The position numbers and the translations under genes are program-made. The notes under the pieces were generated by a model, which saw only the letters and a program-made list of their open reading frames with translations, had not been told where the DNA came from and did not search any database. A stretch of DNA of 64,000 bases, from contig NZ_CP042906.1 of NCBI RefSeq assembly GCF_008728855.1, positions 1,240,001 through 1,304,000 on the forward strand, read 5' to 3'. Positions 36,376-45,500 of the stretch are shown piece after piece; position 1 is the first letter of the stretch, and each line of letters opens with the position of its first letter. Source of the stretch: Hypericibacter terrae (GTDB lineage: Bacteria > Pseudomonadota > Alphaproteobacteria > Dongiales > Dongiaceae).

Positions 36376-37302
36376 GTGGGAAGGCTGCGCGTCGACGTTC
36401 TTTCGAAGTCCGGCCCGCGCGGTTCCCGCCGGTTCCGGGGCGATCTGCTCGCGGCAATCGCCCCTGCCATATTCCTGCTGCTCTGGTCCTCCGGTTTCGG
36501 CGTCGCCAAGACCGGGCTGATGAATGCCGAGCCGCTGACGTTCCTGACGCTTCGCTATGGCATCATCGTTCTCGTGTTCCTGCCGATCTTCCTGGTGATG
36601 CAGCCCCGGCTGCCGGCAAGCCGCATGGCGTGGCTGCATATCGCCGTCGTCGGGTTCCTGATCCAGTCGGTCTATTTCGGTTTGGCCTGGACCGGCCTGG
36701 GGCTGGGCGTATCGGCCGGCGTCGCGGCGGTCATCTCCTCGACGCAACCTCTTCTTGTAGCCCTGATGGCGCCCCGCTTTGCGAAGGAACGCGTCGGCGC
36801 GCTGCGATGGGCCGGTCTCCTTCTGGGTGCCGCGGGCGCCATCACGGTGATCGTCGCCAGCGCGTCCTTCGGCACCGATCTCGATATCGGCATTCTCTGC
36901 TGTGCCGTGGCGACGCTCGGCATGGCAGGCGCCACCCTTTATCAGAAGCGCTTTGTTGCCGAGGCGCATCCGGTCGTGGTCAATCTGGTGCATTACGCCG
37001 TCGGCCTCGTGACGATGGCGCCGCTCGCCTTCGGCTTCGAGACGATGCAGGTCGATTGGACGCCGGATTTCATCCTGTCGCTGGGCTGGATCGTCGGCGC
37101 CAACTCGATCCTCGCCATCTCCCTGCTGCTCTTCATGATCAACCGCAGCGAGGCCTCGCGCATATCCGCGCTGTTCTTCCTGGTGCCGCCGACCGCGGCG
37201 CTGTTCGGCTGGCTGCTGCTGGGCGAGACCTTGCCGCTTGCCGCGGGGGTCGGCATGGCTGTTGCCGTAGCCGGCGTGTGGCTGGTGTCCCGCTCGGCAT
37301 AG
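36376..37302 (+). CDS. EamA/DMT-family exporter
   Basis: I start at the GTG at 36376 with GGAG six bases upstream, 11 bases after the sulfite exporter stop. The 308-residue product has ten hydrophobic segments in two five-helix repeats and a typical end, LLGETLPLAAGVGMAVAVAG. DMT transporters export amino acids or other small metabolites. It may be cotranscribed with the sulfonate genes, but substrate and link are unknown. Confidence 0.82.
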   Translation: MGRLRVDVLSKSGPRGSRRFRGDLLAAIAPAIFLLLWSSGFGVAKTGLMNAEPLTFLTLRYGIIVLVFLPIFLVMQPRLPASRMAWLHIAVVGFLIQSVYFGLAWTGLGLGVSAGVAAVISSTQPLLVALMAPRFAKERVGALRWAGLLLGAAGAITVIVASASFGTDLDIGILCCAVATLGMAGATLYQKRFVAEAHPVVVNLVHYAVGLVTMAPLAFGFETMQVDWTPDFILSLGWIVGANSILAISLLLFMINRSEASRISALFFLVPPTAALFGWLLLGETLPLAAGVGMAVAVAGVWLVSRSA

Positions 37303-37386
37303 TTCCGGACCCCGTAAAGTACCGGCCAGGGCGCCCCGGATTGGCCCGTTGCCTCGCCCTTGCCCGGGGCATTAGGCTCGGGGCCC

Positions 37387-38796
37387 ATGAACGCACCCGA
37401 CGCCATTCCCCCGTCCGCCGCTTCGCGCCTGCCGGCCGATCTCCTGGCCCGGCTGGGCGGTCTCCTGGGCGACCGCTTCACGCTCGCGGCCGCCGTCCGC
37501 GCCCAGCATGGCAAGGACGAGTCCTATCATGCCGCGGCCCCGCCCGACGCCGTCGCCTTCGTGCGCTCGACCGAGGAGGTCCAGGCCGTCGTCAAGGCCT
37601 GCGCCGAGCATCGCGTGCCGGTGATCCCTTTCGGCACCGGCACCGGGCTCGAGGGCCATGTGGCGGCGCTCCATGGCGGCGTCACGATCGACCTCTCCCC
37701 GATGAACCGCATCCTGGCGGTCCATGAGGGCGATCTGGACGTGCAGGTCGAGGCCGGCGTCACCCGCAAGCAGCTCAACGCGCATCTGCGCGATTCCGGC
37801 CTGTTCTTTCCGATCGATCCCGGCGCCGATGCCAGCCTCGGCGGCATGGCCGCGACCCGCGCCTCCGGCACCAACGCGGTGCGCTACGGCACCATGCGCG
37901 AGAATGTGCTGGGGCTGACCGTGGTGCTCTCCGACGGCAGCGTCATCAAGACCGGCGGCCGCGCGCGCAAATCGGCCGCGGGCTACGACCTGACCCGCGT
38001 CTTCGTCGGCTCCGAAGGGACGCTGGGCGTGATCACCGAGGTGACGTTGCGGCTCTATGGCATTCCGCAGGCGATGTCGGCCGCGGTCTGTGCCTTCCCC
38101 ACCATCGAGGACGCGGTCAACACCGTCATCGAGACGATCCAGTCCGGCATTCCGGTCGCGCGCATCGAGCTCCTCGACGAGGTCCAGCTCGACGCCATCA
38201 ACCGCTATTCCAAGCTCGATTACGCGGTGCAGCCGACCTTGTTCTTCGAGTTCCACGGCACCGAGGCGGGCGTCATGGAACAGGTCGAGATGGTGAAGGC
38301 GATCACGGCCGAGCATGGCGGCAGCGCTTTCCGTTGGGCGACGCAGGCCGAGGACCGGAACAAGCTCTGGCAGGCGCGCCACAATGCCTATTACGCGGCG
38401 CTCGCGCTCCGCCCCGGTGCCAAGGGTTGGGCCACCGACGTGTGCGTGCCGATCTCGCGGCTGGCGGATTGCATCTCCGAGACCAAGCGCGAGATCCGCG
38501 AGTCCAAGATGCTGGCGCCGCTGGTCGGCCATGTCGGCGACGGCAATTTCCATCTGACCTATGTCATTGATCCGTCCGATTCAGCCGAGATGGAGACGGC
38601 CCAGCGCCTCAACGAGCGCATGGTGCATCGGGCGCTGGCCATGGGCGGCACCTGCACCGGCGAGCATGGCGTCGGCTATGGCAAGATCGATTTCGTCGAG
38701 GCGGAGCACGGGCCGGCCGTCGATGCGATGCGGCGGATCAAGCGCGCCTTCGACCCCGACAACATCATGAATCCGGGAAAGATCCTCCGAATGTAG
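37387..38796 (+). CDS. FAD-linked D-lactate/glycolate-type dehydrogenase
   Basis: The 469-residue protein has the FAD-binding-4 motif PVIPFGTGTGLEGHVAALHG (about residues 76-95). It also has the FAD-oxidase C-terminal motifs GHVGDGNFHL and TGEHGVGYGK, ending FDPDNIMNPGKI. These define the D-lactate dehydrogenase (cytochrome)/GlcD family, which oxidises 2-hydroxy acids and passes electrons to the respiratory chain. The ATG at 37387 is chosen over one nine codons upstream because the family motifs begin later and the earlier start adds nothing conserved. Confidence 0.85.
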   Translation: MNAPDAIPPSAASRLPADLLARLGGLLGDRFTLAAAVRAQHGKDESYHAAAPPDAVAFVRSTEEVQAVVKACAEHRVPVIPFGTGTGLEGHVAALHGGVTIDLSPMNRILAVHEGDLDVQVEAGVTRKQLNAHLRDSGLFFPIDPGADASLGGMAATRASGTNAVRYGTMRENVLGLTVVLSDGSVIKTGGRARKSAAGYDLTRVFVGSEGTLGVITEVTLRLYGIPQAMSAAVCAFPTIEDAVNTVIETIQSGIPVARIELLDEVQLDAINRYSKLDYAVQPTLFFEFHGTEAGVMEQVEMVKAITAEHGGSAFRWATQAEDRNKLWQARHNAYYAALALRPGAKGWATDVCVPISRLADCISETKREIRESKMLAPLVGHVGDGNFHLTYVIDPSDSAEMETAQRLNERMVHRALAMGGTCTGEHGVGYGKIDFVEAEHGPAVDAMRRIKRAFDPDNIMNPGKILRM

Positions 38797-38862
38797 GAGA
38801 AACCGCCCGGCCTCTCCGCCTCGTCGGCGGAGGCGCGCGGGGGTGGAGCAGCGGCAAATTAT

Positions 38863-38889
38863 CCCCTCCCCCGCTTCGCGGGGGAGGGG
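38863..38889. repeat. Single G/C-rich palindromic unit core
   Basis: A CCCCTCCCCC/GGGGGAGGGG hairpin with a GCTTCGC loop lies between the flavoprotein and the first acyl-CoA dehydrogenase. It lacks the AGGGAGGGGG arm of the full unit. An A/C-rich leader with repeated CGACAA-like steps runs from it to the next start codon. Confidence 0.7.
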
Positions 38890-38946
38890 ACGACAAGCGA
38901 CAAACGACAATCAACAAAACAAAAAAACGACAGGCGAAGGCGGACC

Positions 38947-40167
38947 ATGATCGAAATCGACGGCTATGGCAGCGGCTGGCTCGAGGCGCGGCCGGATCTC
39001 AAATCCTTTCGCGACGAGGTCCGCGGCTTCATTCGCTCGCATCTGCCGGAAGAGATCCGCCGCCTGGTTGCCGCCGAATGCATGGAGCTGCCGCGCGAAT
39101 ATATTCTCCGTTGGCACCGGATTCTCTACCAGCGGGGCGGCTGGGGCTGCCCGAACTGGCCCCAGGAACATGGCGGGCCCGGCTGGAGCTTCGAGCAGCA
39201 ATTCATCTTCGAGCGCGAGCTGGCGCTGGCCGATGCGCCGCGCCTGGTCTCCTTTGGCGTCACGATGCTGGGGCCGACCCTGATCGAATATGCCAGCGCC
39301 GAGCAGAAGGCGCGCTTCCTGCCGCCGATCCTGAAGGGCGAGATGCTCTGGTGCCAGGGCTTCTCGGAACCCAATTCGGGCTCCGATCTGGCCTCCCTCA
39401 AGACCCGCGCCGAACGCGAGGGCGATCATTACATCATCAACGGCACCAAGATCTGGACCACCGAGGCGCAGATCGCCGACTGGATGTTCGGCCTGTTCCG
39501 CACCGACAGCAGCGGCAAGAAGCAGCAGGGCATCACCTTCCTGCTGTTCGACATGAAGACGCCCGGCATCACCATCCGGCCGATCCGCACCTTCGATGGC
39601 GGTCACGAGGTCAACCAGGTCTTCTTCGACAATGTGAAGGTGCCGGTGGCCCAGCGACTGGGCGAGGAACATAAGGGCTGGGGCTATGCCAAATATCTGC
39701 TGAGCCTCGAGCGTTTCGGCATCGCCGAGGTGTCGCGCTCGCTGCAGACGCTGGGGCGGCTCAAATCCATCCTGCACCGTCGCCGCGCCGACGGTTCGAG
39801 CCTGATGTCGGATCACGCCTTCGGCTCGCGGCTCGCGGCCGCCGAGATCAAGCTGCGCGCGCTGGAGGCGCTGGAGCGGCGTCTTCTGTTCGGACCGGGC
39901 GGCCCCGAATCGATGGGCGCCGAGGCTTCGATCCTGAAGGTGATGGGGACCGAGCTGCAGCAGGGTCTGCTGGAGCTTCAGGTCGATGCGGTGGCGCTGG
40001 GGGCGGCTCCCGATCTGCCGGCCGAGAGCCAGGACGCGCCAAATCTGCCGCCCGAAGCCCGCTATGCCGCCCGCGCCTTCTTCAACATGCGCAAGACCTC
40101 GATCTATGGCGGCTCGAACGAGATTCAGAAGAACATCCTGACCAAAGCCGTGCTGGGGCTCGAATAG
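38947..40167 (+). CDS. Acyl-CoA dehydrogenase (first of a pair)
   Basis: The 406-residue flavoprotein has the FAD/substrate motif WCQGFSEPNSGSDLASLKT and ends with YGGSNEIQKNILTKAVLGLE, typical of the C-terminal FAD-binding segment. It should oxidise an acyl-CoA thioester to the 2-enoyl form and pass electrons to ETF. The next gene, two bases downstream, is a second, shorter acyl-CoA dehydrogenase; such pairs often form heteromeric enzymes. The chain-length specificity cannot be told. Confidence 0.88.
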   Translation: MIEIDGYGSGWLEARPDLKSFRDEVRGFIRSHLPEEIRRLVAAECMELPREYILRWHRILYQRGGWGCPNWPQEHGGPGWSFEQQFIFERELALADAPRLVSFGVTMLGPTLIEYASAEQKARFLPPILKGEMLWCQGFSEPNSGSDLASLKTRAEREGDHYIINGTKIWTTEAQIADWMFGLFRTDSSGKKQQGITFLLFDMKTPGITIRPIRTFDGGHEVNQVFFDNVKVPVAQRLGEEHKGWGYAKYLLSLERFGIAEVSRSLQTLGRLKSILHRRRADGSSLMSDHAFGSRLAAAEIKLRALEALERRLLFGPGGPESMGAEASILKVMGTELQQGLLELQVDAVALGAAPDLPAESQDAPNLPPEARYAARAFFNMRKTSIYGGSNEIQKNILTKAVLGLE

Positions 40168-40169
40168 CG

Positions 40170-41303
40170 ATGCGCATCGAACTGACCGAAGAACAGAGCC
40201 TGATCAAGGACAGCGTCGCGCGGTTCGTGGCCGAGCGTTATCCCTTCGACCGCCGCCAGAAGCTGGTCGCGACGCCGGAAGGCTACAGCGAGGAGGATTG
40301 GCGCAGCTTCGCCGAGCTGGGCTGGCTCGGCCTGCCCTTGCCCGAAACGGCCGGCGGGCTCGGCATGGGTCCGCTGGAAGTGGGCCTGGTGATGGAATCA
40401 TTCGGGCGCGGACTGGTCGCCTCGCCCTATCTCGCAACCGTCCTTCTGGGCGCCGCTGTCGTGGCGGCGGCGGGTTCGGCGACACAACAATCCGAGATGC
40501 TGCCGGCGGTCGCCGAAGGCCGGATGAAGCTCACGCTCGCTTTCGCCGAGGACGACCGCCAGGACCCGGCCGCGATTGCCGCCAGCGCGGAGCTCGACGG
40601 CGGCGGCTTCCTCCTGACCGGCGTCAAGGCGGGCGTGCCTTATGCGGCCGCCGCGGACCGGATCCTGCTGGTGGCGCGCACCGGCGGCCGGCCCGGCGAC
40701 GCGTCGGGGCTCTCCTTCTTCCTGGTCGATCGCCAGCAGCGCGGTCTCGAGGTCAGGGACTATGCCGCCCATGACGGCAGCCGCGTGGGCACCTTGCGGT
40801 TCGATCGCATGGCGCTGGGGCATGACCGGCTGGTGGGCCCGAAGGATGGGGCGTTCCCGATCCTGGAGGCGGTGCTCGATCGCGCCCGCGCGGCCCTCTG
40901 TGCCGAGGCCTCGGGCATTGCCAATGCCGTCTATGAGAAGACGCTGAGCTATTTCAAGACGCGCGAGCAGTTCGGGAAGCTGATCGGCAGCTTCCAGGCG
41001 CTGCAGCACCGGCTGACCGACGTCTATATGAAGGCCGAGCTGCTGCAGTCGGTCGCGGTCGATGCGGCCGAAGCGGCGGCGGCGAGCGATCCGGCGACGC
41101 GGGCGGCCGGCGTTTCCGCCGCCAAATCGCTGACCGGTACGCTGGGGCGGGAGATCGGCAAGGAAGGCGTGCAGCTCCATGGCGGCATCGGCATGACCTG
41201 GGACTACGAGGCCGGCCATTATCTCAAGCGGCTCACCTTCATCGATCTTGCCCTCGGCGATTCGCATTGGCATCTGGAGCGCTTCCGGCGCCTCTCTTCT
41301 TGA
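40170..41303 (+). CDS. Acyl-CoA dehydrogenase (second of a pair)
   Basis: The 377-residue protein begins MRIELTEEQSLIKDSVARFV and ends with QLHGGIGMTWDYEAGHYLKR, the usual C-terminal block. The central nucleotide-binding segment is less conserved (LTLAFAEDDRQDPAAIAAS) than in its neighbour. This fits the helper subunit of an alpha-beta acyl-CoA dehydrogenase, as in the ChsE or FadE pairs; that is inference. It is almost contiguous with the genes on both sides. Confidence 0.85.
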   Translation: MRIELTEEQSLIKDSVARFVAERYPFDRRQKLVATPEGYSEEDWRSFAELGWLGLPLPETAGGLGMGPLEVGLVMESFGRGLVASPYLATVLLGAAVVAAAGSATQQSEMLPAVAEGRMKLTLAFAEDDRQDPAAIAASAELDGGGFLLTGVKAGVPYAAAADRILLVARTGGRPGDASGLSFFLVDRQQRGLEVRDYAAHDGSRVGTLRFDRMALGHDRLVGPKDGAFPILEAVLDRARAALCAEASGIANAVYEKTLSYFKTREQFGKLIGSFQALQHRLTDVYMKAELLQSVAVDAAEAAAASDPATRAAGVSAAKSLTGTLGREIGKEGVQLHGGIGMTWDYEAGHYLKRLTFIDLALGDSHWHLERFRRLSS

Positions 41304-41331
41304 TCCGCCCCTCCTCAAGGATGACCCCAAG

Positions 41332-42144
41332 ATGACGGAAGACATCGTCCTGACGCGCCGCCACGGCGCGGTGCTCGAGATCACGCTGAACCGGCCGAAG
41401 GCCAACGCCATCAATCGCGCCATGAGCCGCGCCATCCATCGCGCGGCGAAGCAGCTTCAGGACGATCCGGCCTTGAGCGTCGGGATCGTCACGGCGGGGG
41501 GCGATCGCGTCTTCTGCGCCGGCTGGGACCTGAAGGAGGAGGCAGTCAGTTACGATCCGAGCCTCGATGTCGATCCCGAGCAGGGCAGCGGCGCCGGTGG
41601 CTTCGCCGGAATCACCGAATATTGGGGCCTCACCAAGCCGATGGTGGCGGCGGTCAATGGCGCCGCGGTGGGCGGCGGCTTCGAGATCGCGATTGCCTGC
41701 GACGTCATCATCATGGCCGAGAATGCCTTCTTCTCGCTCCCGGAGATGCAGCGCGGCATCATTCCCGATGGCGGTGCGATCCAGCGCCTGCCCCGGCTCA
41801 TTCCCTATAACGTCGCCAAGGAAATGCTGCTGACCGGCCGGCGCATGGAAGCGGACGAGGCGCTGCGCTGGGGCCTGGTCCATAAGGTGGTGCCGCAGGC
41901 TGCGCTGATGGACGAGGCCCGCGCCAAGGCCGCGGAGATCGCCAAGGGCGCGCCCCTGGCGCTGCAGGCGATCAAGGAGGTGCTGCTGGCGATCGACGGC
42001 ATGGGGCTGCCGGCGGCGATGAGGAAGACCAAGGCCGGCCATAGCGGCCTCGACTATTACGAACGGCTGTGGCGGTCGGAAGACATGCAGGAAGGCATGC
42101 GCGCCTTCGCCGAGAAGCGCGACCCGGTCTGGAAGGGCCGCTGA
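41332..42144 (+). CDS. Crotonase, very similar to carnityl-CoA dehydratase CaiD
   Basis: The 270-residue protein has the oxyanion-hole segments GDRVFCAGWDLKEEA and NGAAVGGGFEIAIACDVIIM, and catalytic-loop LPEMQRGIIPDGG. From memory, much of it parallels E. coli CaiD, including the FAEKRDPVWKGR end. CaiD hydrates crotonobetainyl-CoA to carnitinyl-CoA. No CaiB- or CaiC-like gene is here, so the true substrate may be another 2-enoyl-CoA made by the two dehydrogenases just upstream. I start at ATG 41332, where the conserved part begins. Confidence 0.85.
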   Translation: MTEDIVLTRRHGAVLEITLNRPKANAINRAMSRAIHRAAKQLQDDPALSVGIVTAGGDRVFCAGWDLKEEAVSYDPSLDVDPEQGSGAGGFAGITEYWGLTKPMVAAVNGAAVGGGFEIAIACDVIIMAENAFFSLPEMQRGIIPDGGAIQRLPRLIPYNVAKEMLLTGRRMEADEALRWGLVHKVVPQAALMDEARAKAAEIAKGAPLALQAIKEVLLAIDGMGLPAAMRKTKAGHSGLDYYERLWRSEDMQEGMRAFAEKRDPVWKGR

Positions 42145-42211
42145 CCGGGCCGTCGTCTGCCGCGGAACGGAAACCTGCGCGGCGCGTTCCAGTCGGCGGG
42201 TGGGCGGTGCG

Positions 42212-42448
42212 TCAATCGCTGCCCTTTTCGCCCTCTGCCGCCGGTTCCGGCGATTCCTTTACGTTCGGTTGCGGCCGCTCGACCTTCTTGCCGTCGAGGT
42301 CTCGGCTGCCGCGGTCGCGTTCAGCCTTCATCTCCAGCAATTCGGCCTTCGATCGGCCATATTTGCCGCGATTTGCCGCAGCCGCGCGCTTCTCCTCGCG
42401 GCCCTGTCGCGCCTTACGAAATTTGTTTAGATTGACCAAGTCGCCCAT
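42212..42448 (-). CDS. DUF4169 family protein
   Basis: The 78-residue, highly charged protein starts MGDLVNLNKFRKARQGREEK and has the ANRGKYGRSKAE segment typical of DUF4169, ending in an acidic tail. Function is unknown. In many alphaproteobacteria it neighbours the RHH protein and fumC; here it is about 6 kb away, separated by asmA and the copper genes. It is divergent from the AsmA gene. Confidence 0.75.
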   Translation of the reverse strand: MGDLVNLNKFRKARQGREEKRAAAANRGKYGRSKAELLEMKAERDRGSRDLDGKKVERPQPNVKESPEPAAEGEKGSD

Positions 42449-42597
42449 GGCTGCCTTTGCCCTGGGGTCGCGGCTCGCCGAAGCCGGTGGCTTCGGAGGG
42501 CCGGACCATCGGATGCGACGACAAGCCTAGCGCAAAGCCACCTCGCCCGGAAGGGGAGCGCCCGCCCCCGAGACTCCCACCCCGCACGAGAGTTGAG

Positions 42598-45500
42598 ATG
42601 ACGAAAAAAATCCTGATCGCAGTCGGTGCTCTTCTGGTGTTGGCGGTGGCCGCCCTCCTGGTCGTGCCGAGCTTCATCGACTGGAACGGATACAAGGCCC
42701 AGATCGAGTCCGAAGCCCGCAAGCAGACGGGCCGCGATCTCAGCATCGATGGCGACATCTCGCTGGCGCTGCTGCCGGCGCCGAAGCTCTCCGTCAAGGG
42801 CGTGCGGTTCGCCAATGCCGAAGGCGGCAGCGCCCCCGACATGGCGACCCTGGAATCGCTCGACGTCCGGGTGGCGCTGATGCCGCTCCTGAGCGGCAAG
42901 ATCCAGGTCACGAGCCTGATCCTGGTGAAGCCCACGATCCTGCTCGAGAAGCTGCCCGACGGGCATGGCAACTGGGAGATCGCGCCCGCTGGAGAAACGG
43001 CGCCCGCGCCGAGCGAAGCGGCCCATGAGGGCATCGGCAACGGCGGCGGTCTCGCCCTTTCCTTCGACAGCGTGCGGATCGAGAACGGCACCTTCATCTA
43101 TCGCGATCCGGCGGCGGGCTCGGAGCAGAAGCTCGAGGCGCTCGATTCCGAGATCCATATCGGCTCGTTTTCGGGTCCGTTCGACGCGACCGGCTCGGCG
43201 ACCTATCAGGGGATCAAGGCGCGATTCGAGGCGAATGCCGGCGCCCTGTCCGCCGGCCAGCCCTCGACGGTACGGCTGAAGCTGGCGCTCGGCGACCCGG
43301 AATCGACGCTCGAATTCTCGGGCGTGGTGTCGACCGATCCGCAGGCGGGCCCGCATCTGGCCGGCAAGCTGACGGCGGGCGGCGACGATCTGAGCGCGCT
43401 CATGAAGGCGCTGTCGCCGGGCGGCAATGCGAACGCCCTGCTGAAGCAGAAGTTCTCGGCTTCCACCGACATCGATGCGGGCGTCGCCGGCGGCAGCGCC
43501 AAGAACCTGACCTTGGCGCTCGGCGATCAGCAGGCGACGGGCGAGGCCACGGTCGCGCTGGGCGACCTCATCAAGGCCAAGCTCACCCTGTCGCTGCCGC
43601 GGCTCGATCTCGACAAGCTGCTGGCCGCGGCGGCGCCACCTCCGGCCGGCGATCAGTCGCAGGCCCAGGCGCCGGTGCCGCAGACCCGCCCGCCCAGCTT
43701 CTCGCTGCCGCAGAACATCCTGGCCGATATCGATCTCGGCATCGAGGCGATCAGCTACAACAACGGCGTCGTCAACAAGGTGAGGCTGGTGGCGCAGGTC
43801 GCCAATGGCGAGGTCTCGGTCACGCGCCTCAATGCCAGCCTGCCGGGCGGCTCGGACGTCGCGCTCGCCGGCAAGCTCGCCGCTGTCGAAGGCCTGCCGA
43901 GCTTCGCCGGCACGCTCGAGCTTCATTCCGACAATCTGCGCAGCCTGCTCGAATGGCTGAAGGTGGCGATGCCGGCCATGCCGCCGGACCGGCTGCGCAA
44001 GCTGTCGCTGTCCTCGCGGGTCACCGCCACGCCGAGCCAGCTCCAGATCGCGGAGATGGACCTGCGCTTCGACTCCTCGCGGGTCGCCGGCGGCGTCGTG
44101 GTCGCGCTCCCCAATGCCGAGCGCAAGGTGCCGGGGCTCGGCATCGGGCTTGCCATCGACCAGATCAATCTCGACGCCTATCTCCCCGCGGCCGGTGCGG
44201 CCGACACGACCCTGCCCCAGACGACCCAGCCCGCAACCACCCAGCCCGGCACGACCCAGGCCGGCAGCGCCGACACGACCCAGACGGCGGACGCGAGCAA
44301 GCCCAAGCCGTCGGGCGGATTGCCGCTCGATGCGCTGAAGCCCCTGGCGGGCCTCAATGCCAATGTCGAGCTCAAGGTCGGCAGCCTGACCATGAACGAG
44401 CAGACCGCGAAGGGTGTGCATCTCGACGCCACGCTCCAGGGCGGCACGCTCACCTTGCGCGACGTCAGCGTGAAGGATTTCGCGGGCGGTTCCGGCAGTC
44501 TTTCCGGCACGGTCGCCAATCTCGCGACCGAGCCGACCCTCGACAGCCAGTTCTCCCTGAAGGTGGCCGACGCCACCCGCGTCCTTCAGTTCGCGGGCAT
44601 GGACAATCCGCCGCAGAAGCTGGGCAAGCTCGCCTTCACCGGGAAGCTCTCGAGCGGCGGGCAGCAGATCGCCTATGACATCGCCTTCGACATCGCCGGC
44701 ATCGGCGCCAACGGCAAGGCCAAGGGCACGGCCAGCGGCCTGGGCGCCGGCATCCCCAGGATCGATACCGATTTCGCCCTGACCGCCAAGAATGCGGGCC
44801 CGCTGCTCGAGATGGCCGGCCTCGCGGGCGCGTCCAACGCCAAGCTCGGACAGCTGGATTTCTCCGGCACGGCCAAGAGCGGCGACGACCAGATCACCTA
44901 CAATGCGGTGCTGGCCCTGGCCGGCATCGTGGCCAAGGGCAGCTTCGACGGCGCAGTCTCGGGTCTCACCGGCACGCCCCATGTCGATACCCAGATCGAT
45001 CTCTCGGCCGACAAGCCGGCGGCCCTCCTGGGCCTCTTCGGCGTCGACGGTCCGACCGCGGCCAAGCTTGGCGCGCTGGCGATCAAAGGTACGCTCAAGG
45101 GCGGTGCCGACGACATGGCGCTCAACCTGGCCCTGGGCGGGCTCGGCGGCAGCGCCACGCTCCAGGGCGGCATCAAGCCGATGGCGACGCCGCCCAGCTT
45201 CAACCTGGTCATGACCGCCAACCATCCCGAGCTGCGCCAGCTCGCGGCCGCCTTCGCGCCGGATGCCGCGCCCGGCAATGGCAGCCTCGGGCCGCTCAGC
45301 CTCTCGGCCACGGCGACCGGCACGACCGAGAACGCCAAGGTCACCGATCTCTCGCTCAAGATGGGCGCCAGCGATCTCGCCGGCACCGCTGAATATGCGG
45401 CACCGGCTGGCGGCCGCCCGATGCTGACGGCCAACCTCACCAGCACGATGTTCGATGTCTCGCCCTTCGTGCCGGCGTCGGCGGGCAACGGCAATTCGAA

